From assembly GCF_039555335.1 (NCBI RefSeq), contig NC_092642.1:11916243-11980242 (forward strand): 64,000 bases of DNA, given 5' to 3'. Shown one piece after another: positions 46,194-57,062 of the stretch. The stretch is from Amphiura filiformis (taxonomy: Eukaryota > Echinodermata > Ophiuroidea > Amphilepidida > Amphiuridae). Both the position numbers and the translations under genes were made by a program. Below the pieces are notes generated by a model. It made no database searches. It was not told the origin of the DNA and worked only from the letters and a program-made list of their open reading frames with translations. The number at the start of each line of letters is the position of its first letter. Position 1 is the first letter of the stretch.

Positions 46194-46903
46194 TCAACAG
46201 TCACCAACCCACACCATAACGTTGCCAAGTCCTATATCTTCAACATTACAATGCAAGGATTTCTGTTTACCATCAATAAGAACGATTTTATTCTCAGCAG
46301 CCGATGCAAGATGCGCGCCAAATATGCCGCTGTTATAAATACGCCGATTATGTTGATCCCAGGGCCAATCATCGGCACTTATCGGCTGAAAGACATCCGG
46401 GATCATTTTAACTTTCCCGCTTTCTAGATCAACAAATAAGACATCGGCGCGCTCACGTGACGTGGCGAATATATCGTACGTATGTGAAGCAGATTTTGTT
46501 GCAAAGAAGGCAATGTCACTAACCCCAAGATTTGTACTGACTTCAAAAGCTGTTTTAATAGCTCCGGTTGGTGAAACCTTCTGCACATAAATATATCCAT
46601 GAGCGTTGTCACTGCTGACAATGAATCTGCCGTCTGGTGATACATACGGAATGCCTTTGACGTTGTCATGCACGTGTATCACAGCATCACTGATGTAATC
46701 TAAGATGACTTGCTTTCCAAGGGCATCTTCAGTTTGTTTACAACTGACGATGACATATCCTCTGACGGAAATAAAAGCAACTGCATCTGGATGGCAGTTG
46801 TGTTGGGTGAGATCGATATCTGATGCTGGTTTCATTTCGGCTAAGTTGATTTTCGAGATACCCATTACTTCACTGTGGATAACGTAACCAAACCTGTATT
46901 CGC
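46194..46903 (-). CDS. FSTL-like exon 11 (C-terminus and stop)
   Basis: Acceptor TCACCCAG. It encodes the last 236 residues: YRFGYVIHSEV, IPYVSPDGRFIVSSDNAHGY, ADVLFVDLESGKVKMI, DDWPWDQHNRRIYNSGIFG and the C-terminal VMVWVGDC, then TGA. The sequence is strongly conserved with the vertebrate FSTL4/5 C-terminus. Confidence 0.95.
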
Positions 46904-47113
46904 CTGGGTGAGATCAATAAGAATACAGATGATTAGATATTCAGTTAAGACAGGTAAAAATGTTGTGAAGTCCGAACATGGTTCAAAATGTGTTTATAAG
47001 ATTCAAACAATGAAATTCGGTAACACTCCCTGGAAATAAGTTTTCAGATTGTCTTTTAATGTATTGGAACTACACACTCAATTAACTTGATTTTAATTTG
47101 CATTCTTTCAGCG

Positions 47114-47177
<64 letters not shown>

Positions 47178-50100
47178 GATCAGCCCGATCGCTCTCCGTC
47201 GTTATCATGAATACTCACCTTCATTTGCAATTTGTGCCTGAGGTATAAAGATTGCCTGTACCAAATCTATTCTATTCTGTATCGGTTGTGTATGTATCGA
47301 TGAGTGACGTGGAATGGTTTTACTTGCTTTCTGAATGACCTGTTTCAAAACAAAATGTATGGAGTCATTAATATGGGAAGAACTGAATATTACAGATCAC
47401 TACCAAGCTTAACCCAAATCTATGGAGTCGTCAATATGGGAAAAACTGAATAATACAGATCACTACTAAGCCTAAACCAAATGTATGGAGTCGTCAACAT
47501 GGAAAGAACTGAATAATGCAGAACATTACCAAGCTTAAACCAAACGTATGGAGTCGTCAACATGGGAAGAACTGAATAATACAGATTCCTACCAAGCTTT
47601 AACAATATGTATGGAGTCGTCAATATGGGAAGAACTGAATAATGCAGATCCCTACCAAGCTTTAACAAAATGTATGGAGTCGTCAATATGGGAAGAACTG
47701 AATAATGCAGATCCCTACCAAGCTTTAACAAAATGTATGGAGTCGTCAATATGGGAAGAACTGAATAATACAGATCACTACCAAGCTTAAACCAAATGCA
47801 TGGAGTCGTCAAAATGGGAAGAACTGAATAATACAGATCCCTACCAAGCTTAAACAAAATGTATGGAGTCGTCATTATGGGAAGAACTGAATAATACAGA
47901 TCCCTACCAAGCTTACACAAAATGTATGGAGTCGTCAATATGGGAAGAACTCTATAATACAGATCACTACCAAGCTTACGCAAAATGTATGGAGTCGTCA
48001 ATATGGGAAGAACCGTATAATACAGATCGCTACAACAAAATGTATGGAGTTGCCAATATAGGAAGAACTAGATAATACAGAACATTACCAAGCTTAAACA
48101 AAATGTATGTTCGTCAATGTGTTGATATGGGAAGATTGAATAATACAGATTACTTCCAAGCTTAAGCACAATGTTTGGAGTCGTAAATATATATAGGAAG
48201 AACTGAATAATACAGATCACTACCAAGTTTAAACAACGTGTATGAATTTGCAAATATGGGATAATACAGATCCCGTCGTTGCCTTCAAAATACTTTGATA
48301 TGCACATTTAGAGCAGTCTTAAACTTGTTATGGATCTGTATTATTCAGTTCTTCCCATATTGACGACTCCGTATATTTTGTTTAAGCTTGGTAGTCCAGA
48401 AACATTCAGCTGACAGGGCGCTTGGAGCTCACCTGAGGACAAATGTGCCTCAAATGAATTGTATTTGGTTTAAAACTCGGGGTGTTTGAGCCCCTGACGC
48501 CTTCCCTTGGGTGTGTTGATGGAAACTGCTAAAGAGGTTTGAAAGCATGCATTAATTGATAGGATGAGAGTAAAACAAATCTCTTCAAACTGATCGGATC
48601 GTAACTTAATTGACTTACCTGGATTGTATGCTCTCCTTCATGGTCATCAATAGCACTACACAGCATCCACACTGCGTCGAGGTAGGGAATGTAATTCAGG
48701 GAAACTGGTACGTTATCCAGGCGAATGACCTGTATATGCATGAAACAAATATATAGATGTAACTTCGCGTAGGTTGGGGAATATATTCGGTAGTAATTAT
48801 GATTAATGTTGGCTAATAGAATGGATTGTAATTTAGGGCAGAAGTAACAATCCATTTTAATCGTCATAGATGTACATGTATTATCAATTCAGATTCAAAG
48901 CTTTTCCCCAAGAAGTGACAAACGTTCCTCACCATACGAACGGTGTTTAGGTTACAGGCAAAAACATCAACAGTAACAGCAAATAAGATGGAGCGATACG
49001 ACAACCTTGGCTGATACTCCCAGTATTATTAACCGAGAGCACAGTCGTTGGATGCCGGTAATCTAGAATTATTTCTTTGTACCGGGTGTCCCAAAAGTCC
49101 CTTAACATTGTGAATTTGCCATAACTTGCGTTGGGTTAATAGTGTTGTTACAAAAATTGCACAGTATATAGATAATTCTTTTAGAAATGTTATGATACCA
49201 AACATGCCTATGTGGTCATGACCCTTTGGCATGAAATTAATGGATATCTATCGTACCGTCAAACCCACTTTTATAAACGCAAAATAAGACTCGTAATTTG
49301 AGACGTGAACACGATATAACGTGTTATCATTTTAAAAGCTGTTTTGTTTAATTTGGCTGTGTTTGATTGTTTGTTTGTTTGTTTTCAATGCGTAATCTTC
49401 ACTTTCTGTTTTATCTGGGTTTTATATGGAAACTACTTAAGATCTTTTCTGAGGATTCGATGAACGTTGAAAGTCGACGTACTGATCGCCTTGGGCTTTT
49501 CGCCACCGCTATTCGTATGACATCAATGTTTGTAGCCGATCTTTCTGTTCTTCCACGTCCTGCCCGAAGTAGATCATGAACAGATCGTTGATAGGAATTT
49601 CAGCACTAGTTGCTGGATTGTATTTCGGCTGGGTAGTGCATAATTACATTAAACTGTTCCTTAAACATTGCTTCAGTGAGTTTGTCCGACTTTGTCTCGG
49701 CAAAGAACCATACGACCTGAATCCGTTGATCTATAGGAAATTCATCTTCACTTCAACTGTTTTAAAGTAAAGTTTAATATTGTCAATATATCCTAATTAT
49801 AATCTAAAACAGCAGTCACGCTTACGCTAAGCCATGTAATCCATGAATGTTCATACATAAATGTAGCGTGCGCAGTGAGTGAACCAACTCTATTATTCAG
49901 GGAAGCACATCATTCATGTTCTTGAACAAAGAACACATGAGCTTGCTTTTGTGGGTTTGATACACACATATGTACAGTCGCACAGTAAGGTCAAAGGGTA
50001 ATCATTAATGCTGTTTTTGGTATCAGAATAATTCTAAAAGATCAATCTATATGAATATGTTCTCCATTTTGGTATGAAGTAGGAAATATTTGAGATATGA

Positions 50101-53100
50101 CCAATTCACAATGTTAAGTTACTTTTGGGACACGCTGTATATATTGGAAATACACACAAATTTATACTATTATCATACCTTAGTATCAAAGTCCTTTGAT
50201 TATTTATTCAAGAAGGAAAGGTCCCGTGTTCGCTCGCAGGTGATCAATACACTCCCGACATGAATGTTTTGTATGGCATCATTACTAGCATGCTATAATG
50301 TACACTACACAATTCTTATTGCGGCCGCCTGCACAGGTACACCATCTCCAAGGTACCTGACTGGTGCATACATAGTACCAATGCTGTTACTGCACAGGAT
50401 CACCAGCAGTGGTACTCCCCTGGTACTGCACAGTACCAGCCAAGTACCTTGGTGACGATGTACCTGTGCAGGTATCCTGTAGTGTAGTTCTAGTTCTACT
50501 GATTAATGTCTACTTTTACATTATGTGCTTCTACTATAATGTCTACAAACCTCGTGAATCTGTTGTAACCTAGCATCAATAATAATTATCCTATTTTGAC
50601 CTGGCTGTGTTGCATAAACATATCGTCCTTTCACATTGACAGCGTCGCCCCACGAGCATCCTTTCTTCTCTTCCCCTGACGCGCTAGTCTCCGAACACAA
50701 AGTCCCCGGAAGATCCGGAAGAGGATGTGAAGCCGGAATGGAATGTCTGAACCCACAGTTATCGGGGTCGAAGATATTTATGCCGTCCTTATGGAATACG
50801 TAGTAAACATGGAGTGGGCCGTGATCCATACCTGTAAGAGATGATACAACACGTCCTATTTGCAAATATGAAACGTGTTCCACAGAAAATATCTGATATC
50901 AATTGGTGATAATTGAGGCGTTTGACATGTGAGCACTTGTCGTGGCAAAACCTGTGGGTCCGCTAATTTCATTTTATCTGGATATAAGTAGGTCAAGAGA
51001 GTATTACAATGGAAATAAAATAGGGCACCAGACAGTGATTAATTATGCAGAGAGCCCGGAAGAAAATTGTATCTGTTACATGGTAATACTTACATGACAC
51101 CTCTATATATTTTGAATGCAATGTGTTGTGAGGTTCGAGGAAAACAAATAAAATAATAAAATACCAAAATAATGTTGACACGGATTTAGCGTATATGTAA
51201 ATAAAATGTCCGGGGTAAAATGATGATCAGAAATCAAATGGGAAGATGAAAACACGGATACAAATAATACTGAATGTAGGAAATGATAAGACAAATTGAG
51301 GGAGATATAAATGAGGAGGTTACTGAAGGCACTAATTTCAGACGTGAAAGAGTTCTATGTGGCTCCTCATTGTAAATAGCTTGTAGCCTTACTGATGCCA
51401 GTGCTGTGTCAACTTTCCCTCCTTATATAAAATGAAATATTTATATAGTTGAGATTAAGACATCATTTGCCTCCTGTTATCTTGAGATTATGACTGTAGC
51501 TCTATATATCTAAGACATTCCAAGTTTAAGATATCAATTAATGGTAATTAGTAGTGATGAATGGTTATTTTGTAAAGGAATTGAAATAGGTATTTATACA
51601 TTATATTAATGGGAGGAAAATTTGGACGATTTACGTAAAACTTTCTGATGGGCACTGTCTAAAAATCTTAAATGTGCAAGCGAGTTCATAATGAATTGCA
51701 TTGCATGTTGACAGCATGTTTTTTTAAATATAGAATGGGGGAACATGGGGGAATGAGCAGTAATTTACATGTTATTCGAAATGTGCCAACAAGTTTTGAA
51801 TGTAGATAAGCAATTGAAGGTATAATCCAACGTTTTTTTGGTTTTATACCTATAGATAACACACATGATTTGCTATTTGGTTATATTTTATTGTTTGATA
51901 GTGTTATTAATTTACCGTGCCTTGCTAACTTACCGTGATAATTTTGTTGTATGAAGAGTGAGGCGGTTGCTTCGTGCTCAGCGGCTACATTCGATGCAAG
52001 ACATTTGTAGATGCCTGTATCGGGGTAATCCATTGACTCAATGCGAAGAGTTGTGTTGCCGTCTGCAGCAAAACAAATATCATTAATTTTGACAGTGAGG
52101 TAAATGTAATTGAAATCGCAACATACCTAATTTTGTTCACAAATCGCTCTGCTTGGATTTTGCTGGAACCTGAATGTTTAATGATACGGGAATTGCCATT
52201 CTACCTGCTGCTGTAATCAAACTTAATGCATTGTAATTATGTTTGTGTATGAGTATATATATATATATAAGCCATGTTTGATCAATTGCTAAGCTTTTGT
52301 CATCAATTATGTTTAGGTAACAGAAACCATTTACTCAATTGATCACCATAGAAGAGACAGTCTGGTATAAACTAAATAACCAATTACCATAGAAGAGACA
52401 ATCTGCTTTAAATTAAACAACTAATTTCTTGCATGATTCAATCAGTCCATAATTGAAACAATATTAGTTTGTATTCTTCATAATGTGCAGATTTGTAAGT
52501 AAAAACGTGGATTGTACAAACTACAGTCTATGCTAATAACGGGGAAAGCTTAACATAAGCAGACGACACGTATGATTTGCGCGCGAAAAGTGCTAAGATT
52601 TACGCATTGGCATATTCCCCAAGCGACCTAACCAAAACATGCATCGATTTACCTGTAATACATTTTCGCCGCCAACATGTGCTTATTGCATTCCAATTCA
52701 ATTTGCTTTGATGTATGTATTCACAGGCAAAGTGATTATCTTCCCAGTAATTCAAAAAATGAATTACGTGAGCTCTTTGAGTGTAGTCTTATGGTCTTGA
52801 ATTACTAAGAACGTCAACATATTGTTTCTTCAACGTGTTGACTTGTGCTTAAATAAAGAAATCTATATAAATTCGTGGAGAGGATTTCTATACGGTTTGC
52901 TCAAATTTATTTATAAAAACGTTCAAGTTATTTGAAACCGCATCTTTACTCTTTAGGCAGCAACGTGTAATAAGATATGTACTTTTCCATTAGAAAAGCC
53001 CGGGTAACTCTTTGTGTGCAGTTGATAACATGAAGTCGACAGAAGGAAATGGTAAAAATGCTTGACACTTCTTCAAGAAATGGACAAAGTATATTGTACA

Positions 53101-56100
53101 TTGATCATGTTGATTAGCAGATTATTGAATCCAAGCATATCATTCACGGCCCACCAAAACATACCCAATTGTCGAGCCAAATATTTCCCGGAGGGAGTGT
53201 ATTTGAGAGGGGTTGATAAAAAAGGCGAACATTTTCCCGAATGCCCCCTTCCATGTCCAAGAACCTTCCACGCAAACTCCCCGAAGCACATTATACATGC
53301 AATTGGAAGGGGCAAAACTTACCCTCTATGTGTAATTTATCAGTTGCACTTAAGACAGATTCACTCTTTTTCCAAACTTTTGAAGGTTGTGGTACACCCT
53401 GGGCATAACATTGAAGCGTGGCTTCACTCTCGAGTGACCGAAGCTGAGACCTTGGGCAGACGTCTACCGTAGGGGCAACTGAAAGGGAATAAACGATTAA
53501 AACCAAAACGTGTAAAAATTGAAAAGAAAACAATCACCTCACAAACTTTAAGAAAATCATTAATAGTTGCGATCCTGGATGCACATCTTGCTTGCACATC
53601 TTGCTGTTTACAATAGGAGTTTGATAATTTTGGATTTTATTTGTTTATGGATGATGATGAATATTGTGAAATAAATGAAATTTTATAATGAAAACATTGT
53701 GAAACATGCAAGAGATAATATACATTTTCCGTTTTCCGTCATGTCCATCAAATGCCAGGAAATATTTCCAGCAAAGGTGAAACAAATGTGTTTTAAAATA
53801 TGCATTGATGATCGATTACCGTGTACTTCAAGTGAATGACTCTGCTTAATTTCTGAATATCCTTCCGCATAACACAAATAAGTTCCTGTATGCATCACAG
53901 CTACTCTAGTGAAATGTAATGCGCCGTCGCCGAATTCACCATACAACTAAAATTAAAAGGGAAAAGAAGACAGCTTGAGTTGTAGGAAACATGTGAAGTG
54001 TTAGGTTTTCATCAATCCGTAATTACAAAAGGCGAGAAAATGGTTTGTTTATACAGAACGTTCATCACATCTTAACTGTAAAGCGTCGTTTTGAAGCAAA
54101 GTACTTTCGATACTGTGGAAAGGTGCTAACGCGTATGTGATTCACATGTGTTTAAAAGATTGTAGCATTGAGCATTCTTCCTTATTAAAGCGTAGATAAA
54201 AGAACCTGATAAAAAAATACTAATTTAAAAATATGTTAAGATAAAATAAATTGCTTTGCAGCAAAGAGGTGCCTTCACCTTTGAAATAATTTGCAAAAGT
54301 AAATACGATTTTCTTAAAATGATATCTACAGGGGAGGTTGTTAACAAAGTATGCCTCCAGACCAAGTTGCACTGTCACATAATCACAGCAATCGGCAATT
54401 ACAGTTCACCCAATTTAATACACAATTTACTGAGGCAGGCACAATGTGACTATTGGGGAAAAAAGAAATAGATCGACACGACAAAAATGAAGATTGAATG
54501 ATATGCAACAATTACCTTAATCCCGTCCAAGTCGACCACATCTGACAGTAAGACTCCGTTCCTTTCCCAGACAATATCCCCTTTATCATCAATTTCTATG
54601 TCACACGCTAAGGCTACGCTTTCACCAGCGTTAGCGACTGTCACGCGTTCTCGTAAACTGTCTAGCAGCTTCACTGTCCTGATGGCTATAGATAAATTGA
54701 AATAAAATGTCAGGGATTTCTGAAGTACTTGTTTCAAATAGTATTTAATTCACTTTTTAAAAGCTATTATTCGGGGTTAATTATTTCCTTTCGGTAAAAA
54801 GAGCCTATTTATCGTGCGCGGCTCTTTTCAGAGCCACAACTTCCTCTGAAACATTTTAATTTACTGACCAGCTTGTCCAGCTTTGTTCAGATCTATTTTT
54901 TTAATATAGTTTCGCATAGGTCAGACAAACGGACAAAAGAGATGTATTTCCTATTTTTGCCTGTTTTGACAGAGTTAGCAGAGCCAGCTACAACTATAGT
55001 TGCTTTCATATCTAATACTATTATTGTCTCATTGTGCCAATGTGCCTGTGTACTATTACACAATCTTCGTAAACCTTTTGATATATAAGGTATAGGCCTA
55101 TACGGTATACTATATTCTTGTTTTTGCTTGTATGCTGAATAAAGCAAGATATAACAGCAGATACAATATTATACTGTACTTACCAAACGCATCATACATC
55201 TCGTCCGCATTCATCATCTTATCGCTATTAGCATCATAGATGCGCAGAATGTCAAAAAACGAACACTTGTCAGACAAAGCCTTGATCTTATCCAGATTGA
55301 TGGCGTCGTATATCTCACGAGCTGTCAATAAGTCGTCTTCGTTGAGTCGTAGTGGTTCAAGATTAAACTAACCACATATTTTTTACTTGCTGCAATATTA
55401 AAAATGAATAAAGCGTTTGAAAAATCAAATATCTTTTGAAAATGACAATAAAATCCATATTAATATCTCTTCATTTCAGTATTTGAAGAGCTTGTTTCAA
55501 AGTCCACAATCACATGTTTCTCGTTTACTTGTGTGATACAATCACAATTACTTTGACAAGTTTGACATTAGCAACAATGAGTTGTACCATCAACATGCCA
55601 TTATTTACCACAACAATGCTGCTTAACAATATGCAGACTATTGTTCTCATTTGGGAACCAAAGGCTTCACACAGTATTGTTACTGTGCATCCTTCAACTG
55701 TTTGCTACTGAAATTACTATACTTATAGCATCACAACCCATTGCAATATCGCACAGGTAAATCAGAAACGTGTGTTTGTGGACTTAACCTGGTTTGGAAA
55801 CGATCTCTTCATTTGTACAAATAATCTGTACTTACATGAATATAACATCGTAATTGTTACCAATTTAGGGTTTGCATCTAAGAATTGGGATTATCTTTTC
55901 ATCTTTGAGATTTTGACGTTCATCTTTTGACATATTAATAATGACACTTCACATGCAATATTGTTATAGTATTAAGGGGAACGGATTATGAGAAATCCCA
56001 GTGTTCTCTTGGCAGTGGTGGGTGAAAATTGTCAGAATGGCTCCATACTTACATGGCGGTAACATTGGATCTTCTGCTTCAAATGGACTGTTGAATTGAG

Positions 56101-57062
56101 CGCGATAATGGCCGATGAGGGCGTACTTGAAATCCTCCAGTTCATCTTCATTACATCCGTCGGCTGCTAAAATTACACAAGGAGAGAGCAAAGCATGAGT
56201 TTAATTATCTCACAGAGGTTAATCATATCAAGGCTTAATTAATTCAATGATTAATTTAATACCTCGCCTGGCCTCGTGAATAAAAAAGATCAGTCCTTGA
56301 TTTGTTATATATTTACATTTTCTTTTTCTTGTTTACTTTTCCCCCGTAAATGAATCCACTTATTCTTTAAGTCAACCATCTGAGATTACACAGCCGAGCA
56401 GTGAAGTTTCTGAAGTCCTTATTTCTTGGCTACCTCGACATTGAAATGAAATAATCATAATATCATGTTTCGATCTTTCAAATATGATGCTATCTGAATG
56501 TTATATTTCAATATCAAAATAATGTTGCTACTTTCAATCTGTCTGCAACAAAAATACCCTTGTGTTGAAAAGTCATCTTTCTACAGCCATTATATAATCA
56601 AATTTACACACATGACGAGACATTTACACTCTTAAGTTACACATTCTCACCTCTCTAATGTGTACTCCTATTGTATTACATCATTCCACTAATGTCTTCC
56701 GCTACTTTAATGTCTCCACTTACGATACCGTAAGAAAATAATACATATTAATTTTCAATGTACTTTTGCTCATAAATATTCATCGGGTGATGAATATTTC
56801 ATATTTTTTTATCTGACTGCTGTTGTTATATTCAACTTACTATCTTTAATAAAACACTCTGAATCATGAGTAATGGAAATCTTCTGTTGTTTCAGGCAGG
56901 CTGCTCTGTGTAGTTCGCAATGGTTATCGTAAATCACACCATCTGAGCCACAAACGGGACGGTGACTTGATTTACACACTGTTTTACACACGCACTCCGC
57001 TTCTCCGAGGGCGTTTACCCTACAGTTACTCCCCTTCTGGCATGCTTTTGTTGCGCATGGAT
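46194..57062 (-). CDS. FSTL5: Follistatin-like 4/5 (FSTL5-type) gene, eleven 3' exons
   Basis: Eleven exons with GT-AG borders encode, in order, a follistatin/Kazal domain (CVCKTVCKSSHRPVCGSDG), an EF-hand pair, two Ig-like domains (CDIEIDDKGDIVWERNG; CYAQGVPQPSKVWKK) and a long C-terminal propeller-like region ending VMVWVGDC, matching vertebrate FSTL4/FSTL5 throughout. The family is secreted, and a signal peptide is expected in exons upstream of this window. About 782 codons are covered, close to the same span of the vertebrate protein. All exon phases agree except for one base missing inside exon 3 (near 55343-55346), which breaks the first EF-hand loop. FSTL4 and FSTL5 cannot be separated here; the symbol denotes the family. 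Confidence 0.93.
47113..47178. repeat. (ATC)n microsatellite in an FSTL-like intron
   Basis: About 20 uninterrupted ATC units, ending roughly 40 bases from the exon 10 donor. Confidence 0.95.
47219..47339 (-). CDS. FSTL-like exon 10
   Basis: Acceptor TTTTGAAACAG, donor GTGAGTAT. It encodes SKTIPRHSSIHTQPIQNRID and FIPQAQIANE, matching the HHTIHTQP segment of FSTL5. The acceptor abuts the 63 bp minisatellite; an (ATC)n run follows the donor. Confidence 0.85.
47350..48275. repeat. 63 bp minisatellite in an FSTL-like intron
   Basis: About 14-15 units with core ATGTATGGAGTCGTCAATAT and GGGAAGAACTGAATAATACA in head-to-tail order. The period is 63 bases in the central units and degrades beyond about 48050. 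Because 63 is 21 codons, both strands stay open for long runs. Confidence 0.95.
48331..48393. repeat. Single inverted minisatellite unit
   Basis: CTGTATTATTCAGTTCTTCC to TTTGTTTAAGCTTGGTAG is one unit of the 47350-48275 array in opposite orientation, about 55 bases beyond its end. Confidence 0.9.
48619..48729 (-). CDS. FSTL-like exon 9
   Basis: Acceptor ATATACAG, donor GTAAGTCA. 37 codons (VIRLDNVPVSLNYIPYLDAV, then WMLCSAIDDHEGEHTIQ), phase 0 at both ends, aligning with the VPVKLHYDKSHDQVW part of FSTL5. Confidence 0.88.
49079..50142 (-). mobile_element. Decayed Tc1/mariner-type transposon in an FSTL-like intron
   Basis: The ends GGGTGTCCCAAAAGT and its inverse ACTTTTGGGACACGC form TIRs with TTAACATTGTGAATT also shared. 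Between them on the minus strand, frame-shifted fragments read DQRIQVVWFFAETKSD, then SGRTW and later RRSVRRLSTF and VHRILRKDL, in several frames. These match the helix-turn-helix part of IS630/Tc1/mariner transposases. No intact catalytic domain was seen. Confidence 0.75.
50301..50486. mobile_element. Palindromic MITE in an FSTL-like intron
   Basis: CCTGCACAGGTACACCATC (50328 on) pairs with its near-inverse ending at 50472. The outer TACACTACA/TGTAGTGTA words give a second, shorter inverted pair. It lies just outside exon 8 (starts 65 bases past its donor). Confidence 0.7.
50551..50831 (-). CDS. FSTL-like exon 8 (start of C-terminal region)
   Basis: Acceptor TCTTACAG, donor GTTTGTAG (weak). 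It encodes VYYVFHKDGINIF, CSWGDAVNVKGRYVYATQ and RIIIIDARLQQIHE, matching the FSTL5 C-terminal region. Confidence 0.9.
51934..52062 (-). CDS. FSTL-like exon 7 (second Ig domain, C-terminal half)
   Basis: Acceptor TTTGCTGCAG, donor GTAAGTTA. It encodes GNTTLRIESMDYPDTGIYKC and the following strand. It is too short for a long open frame but matches the Ig pattern D.G.Y.C and the exon phases. Confidence 0.9.
53323..53478 (-). CDS. FSTL-like exon 6 (second Ig domain, N-terminal half)
   Basis: Acceptor CCCTTTCAG, donor GTAAGTTT. It encodes APTVDVCPRSQ, the Cys in ATLQCYAQG and KVWKK. The overlapping plus-strand frame is a shadow. Confidence 0.9.
53820..53946 (-). CDS. FSTL-like exon 5 (first Ig domain, C-terminal half)
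   Basis: Acceptor AATTTTAG, donor GTAATCGA. It contains the Ig motif HTGTYLCYAEG. Phase 0 in, phase 1 out. Confidence 0.9.
54516..54685 (-). CDS. FSTL-like exon 4 (first Ig domain, N-terminal half)
   Basis: Acceptor TCTATAG, donor GTAATTGT. It contains the first Ig Cys and Trp (VALACDIEIDDKGDIVWERN). Phase 1 in, phase 0 out. Confidence 0.9.
55184..55389 (-). CDS. FSTL-like exon 3 (EF-hands), with a one-base frame break
   Basis: Acceptor ATATTGCAG, donor GTAAGTAC. The 5' part in the spliced phase reads SSKKYVVSLILNHYDS, matching the helix before EF-hand 1. From about 55343 the homology (NEDDLLTAREIYDAI, then YDANSDKMMNADEMYDAF) is in the next frame. Read as written, the spliced frame meets a TGA a few codons later. 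Both loops have canonical EF residues apart from the missing base. Confidence 0.85.
56053..56166 (-). CDS. FSTL-like exon 2 (Kazal to EF-hand linker)
   Basis: Acceptor ATTTTAG (CAG three bases on is an in-frame alternative), donor GTAAGTAT. It encodes the helical acidic linker NEDELEDFKYALIGHYRAQF. Confidence 0.85.
56841..57062 (-). CDS. FSTL-like exon 1 seen (follistatin/Kazal domain)
   Basis: Acceptor CTATACAG, donor GTAAGTTG. It begins in phase 1 (DPCATKACQKGSNC) and contains the full Kazal core (VCGSDGVIYDNHCELHRAAC). The Cys spacing is as in FSTL5. Confidence 0.93.

Noticed and set aside
47420-48001. 193-residue repeat protein frame on the minus strand
   Set aside because: It is the translation of an intronic 63 bp minisatellite whose period is a multiple of three; there is no start context or domain.
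53062-53472. 136-residue plus-strand frame
   Set aside because: It overlaps FSTL-like exon 6 on the other strand; the exon has matching splice sites and Ig motifs.
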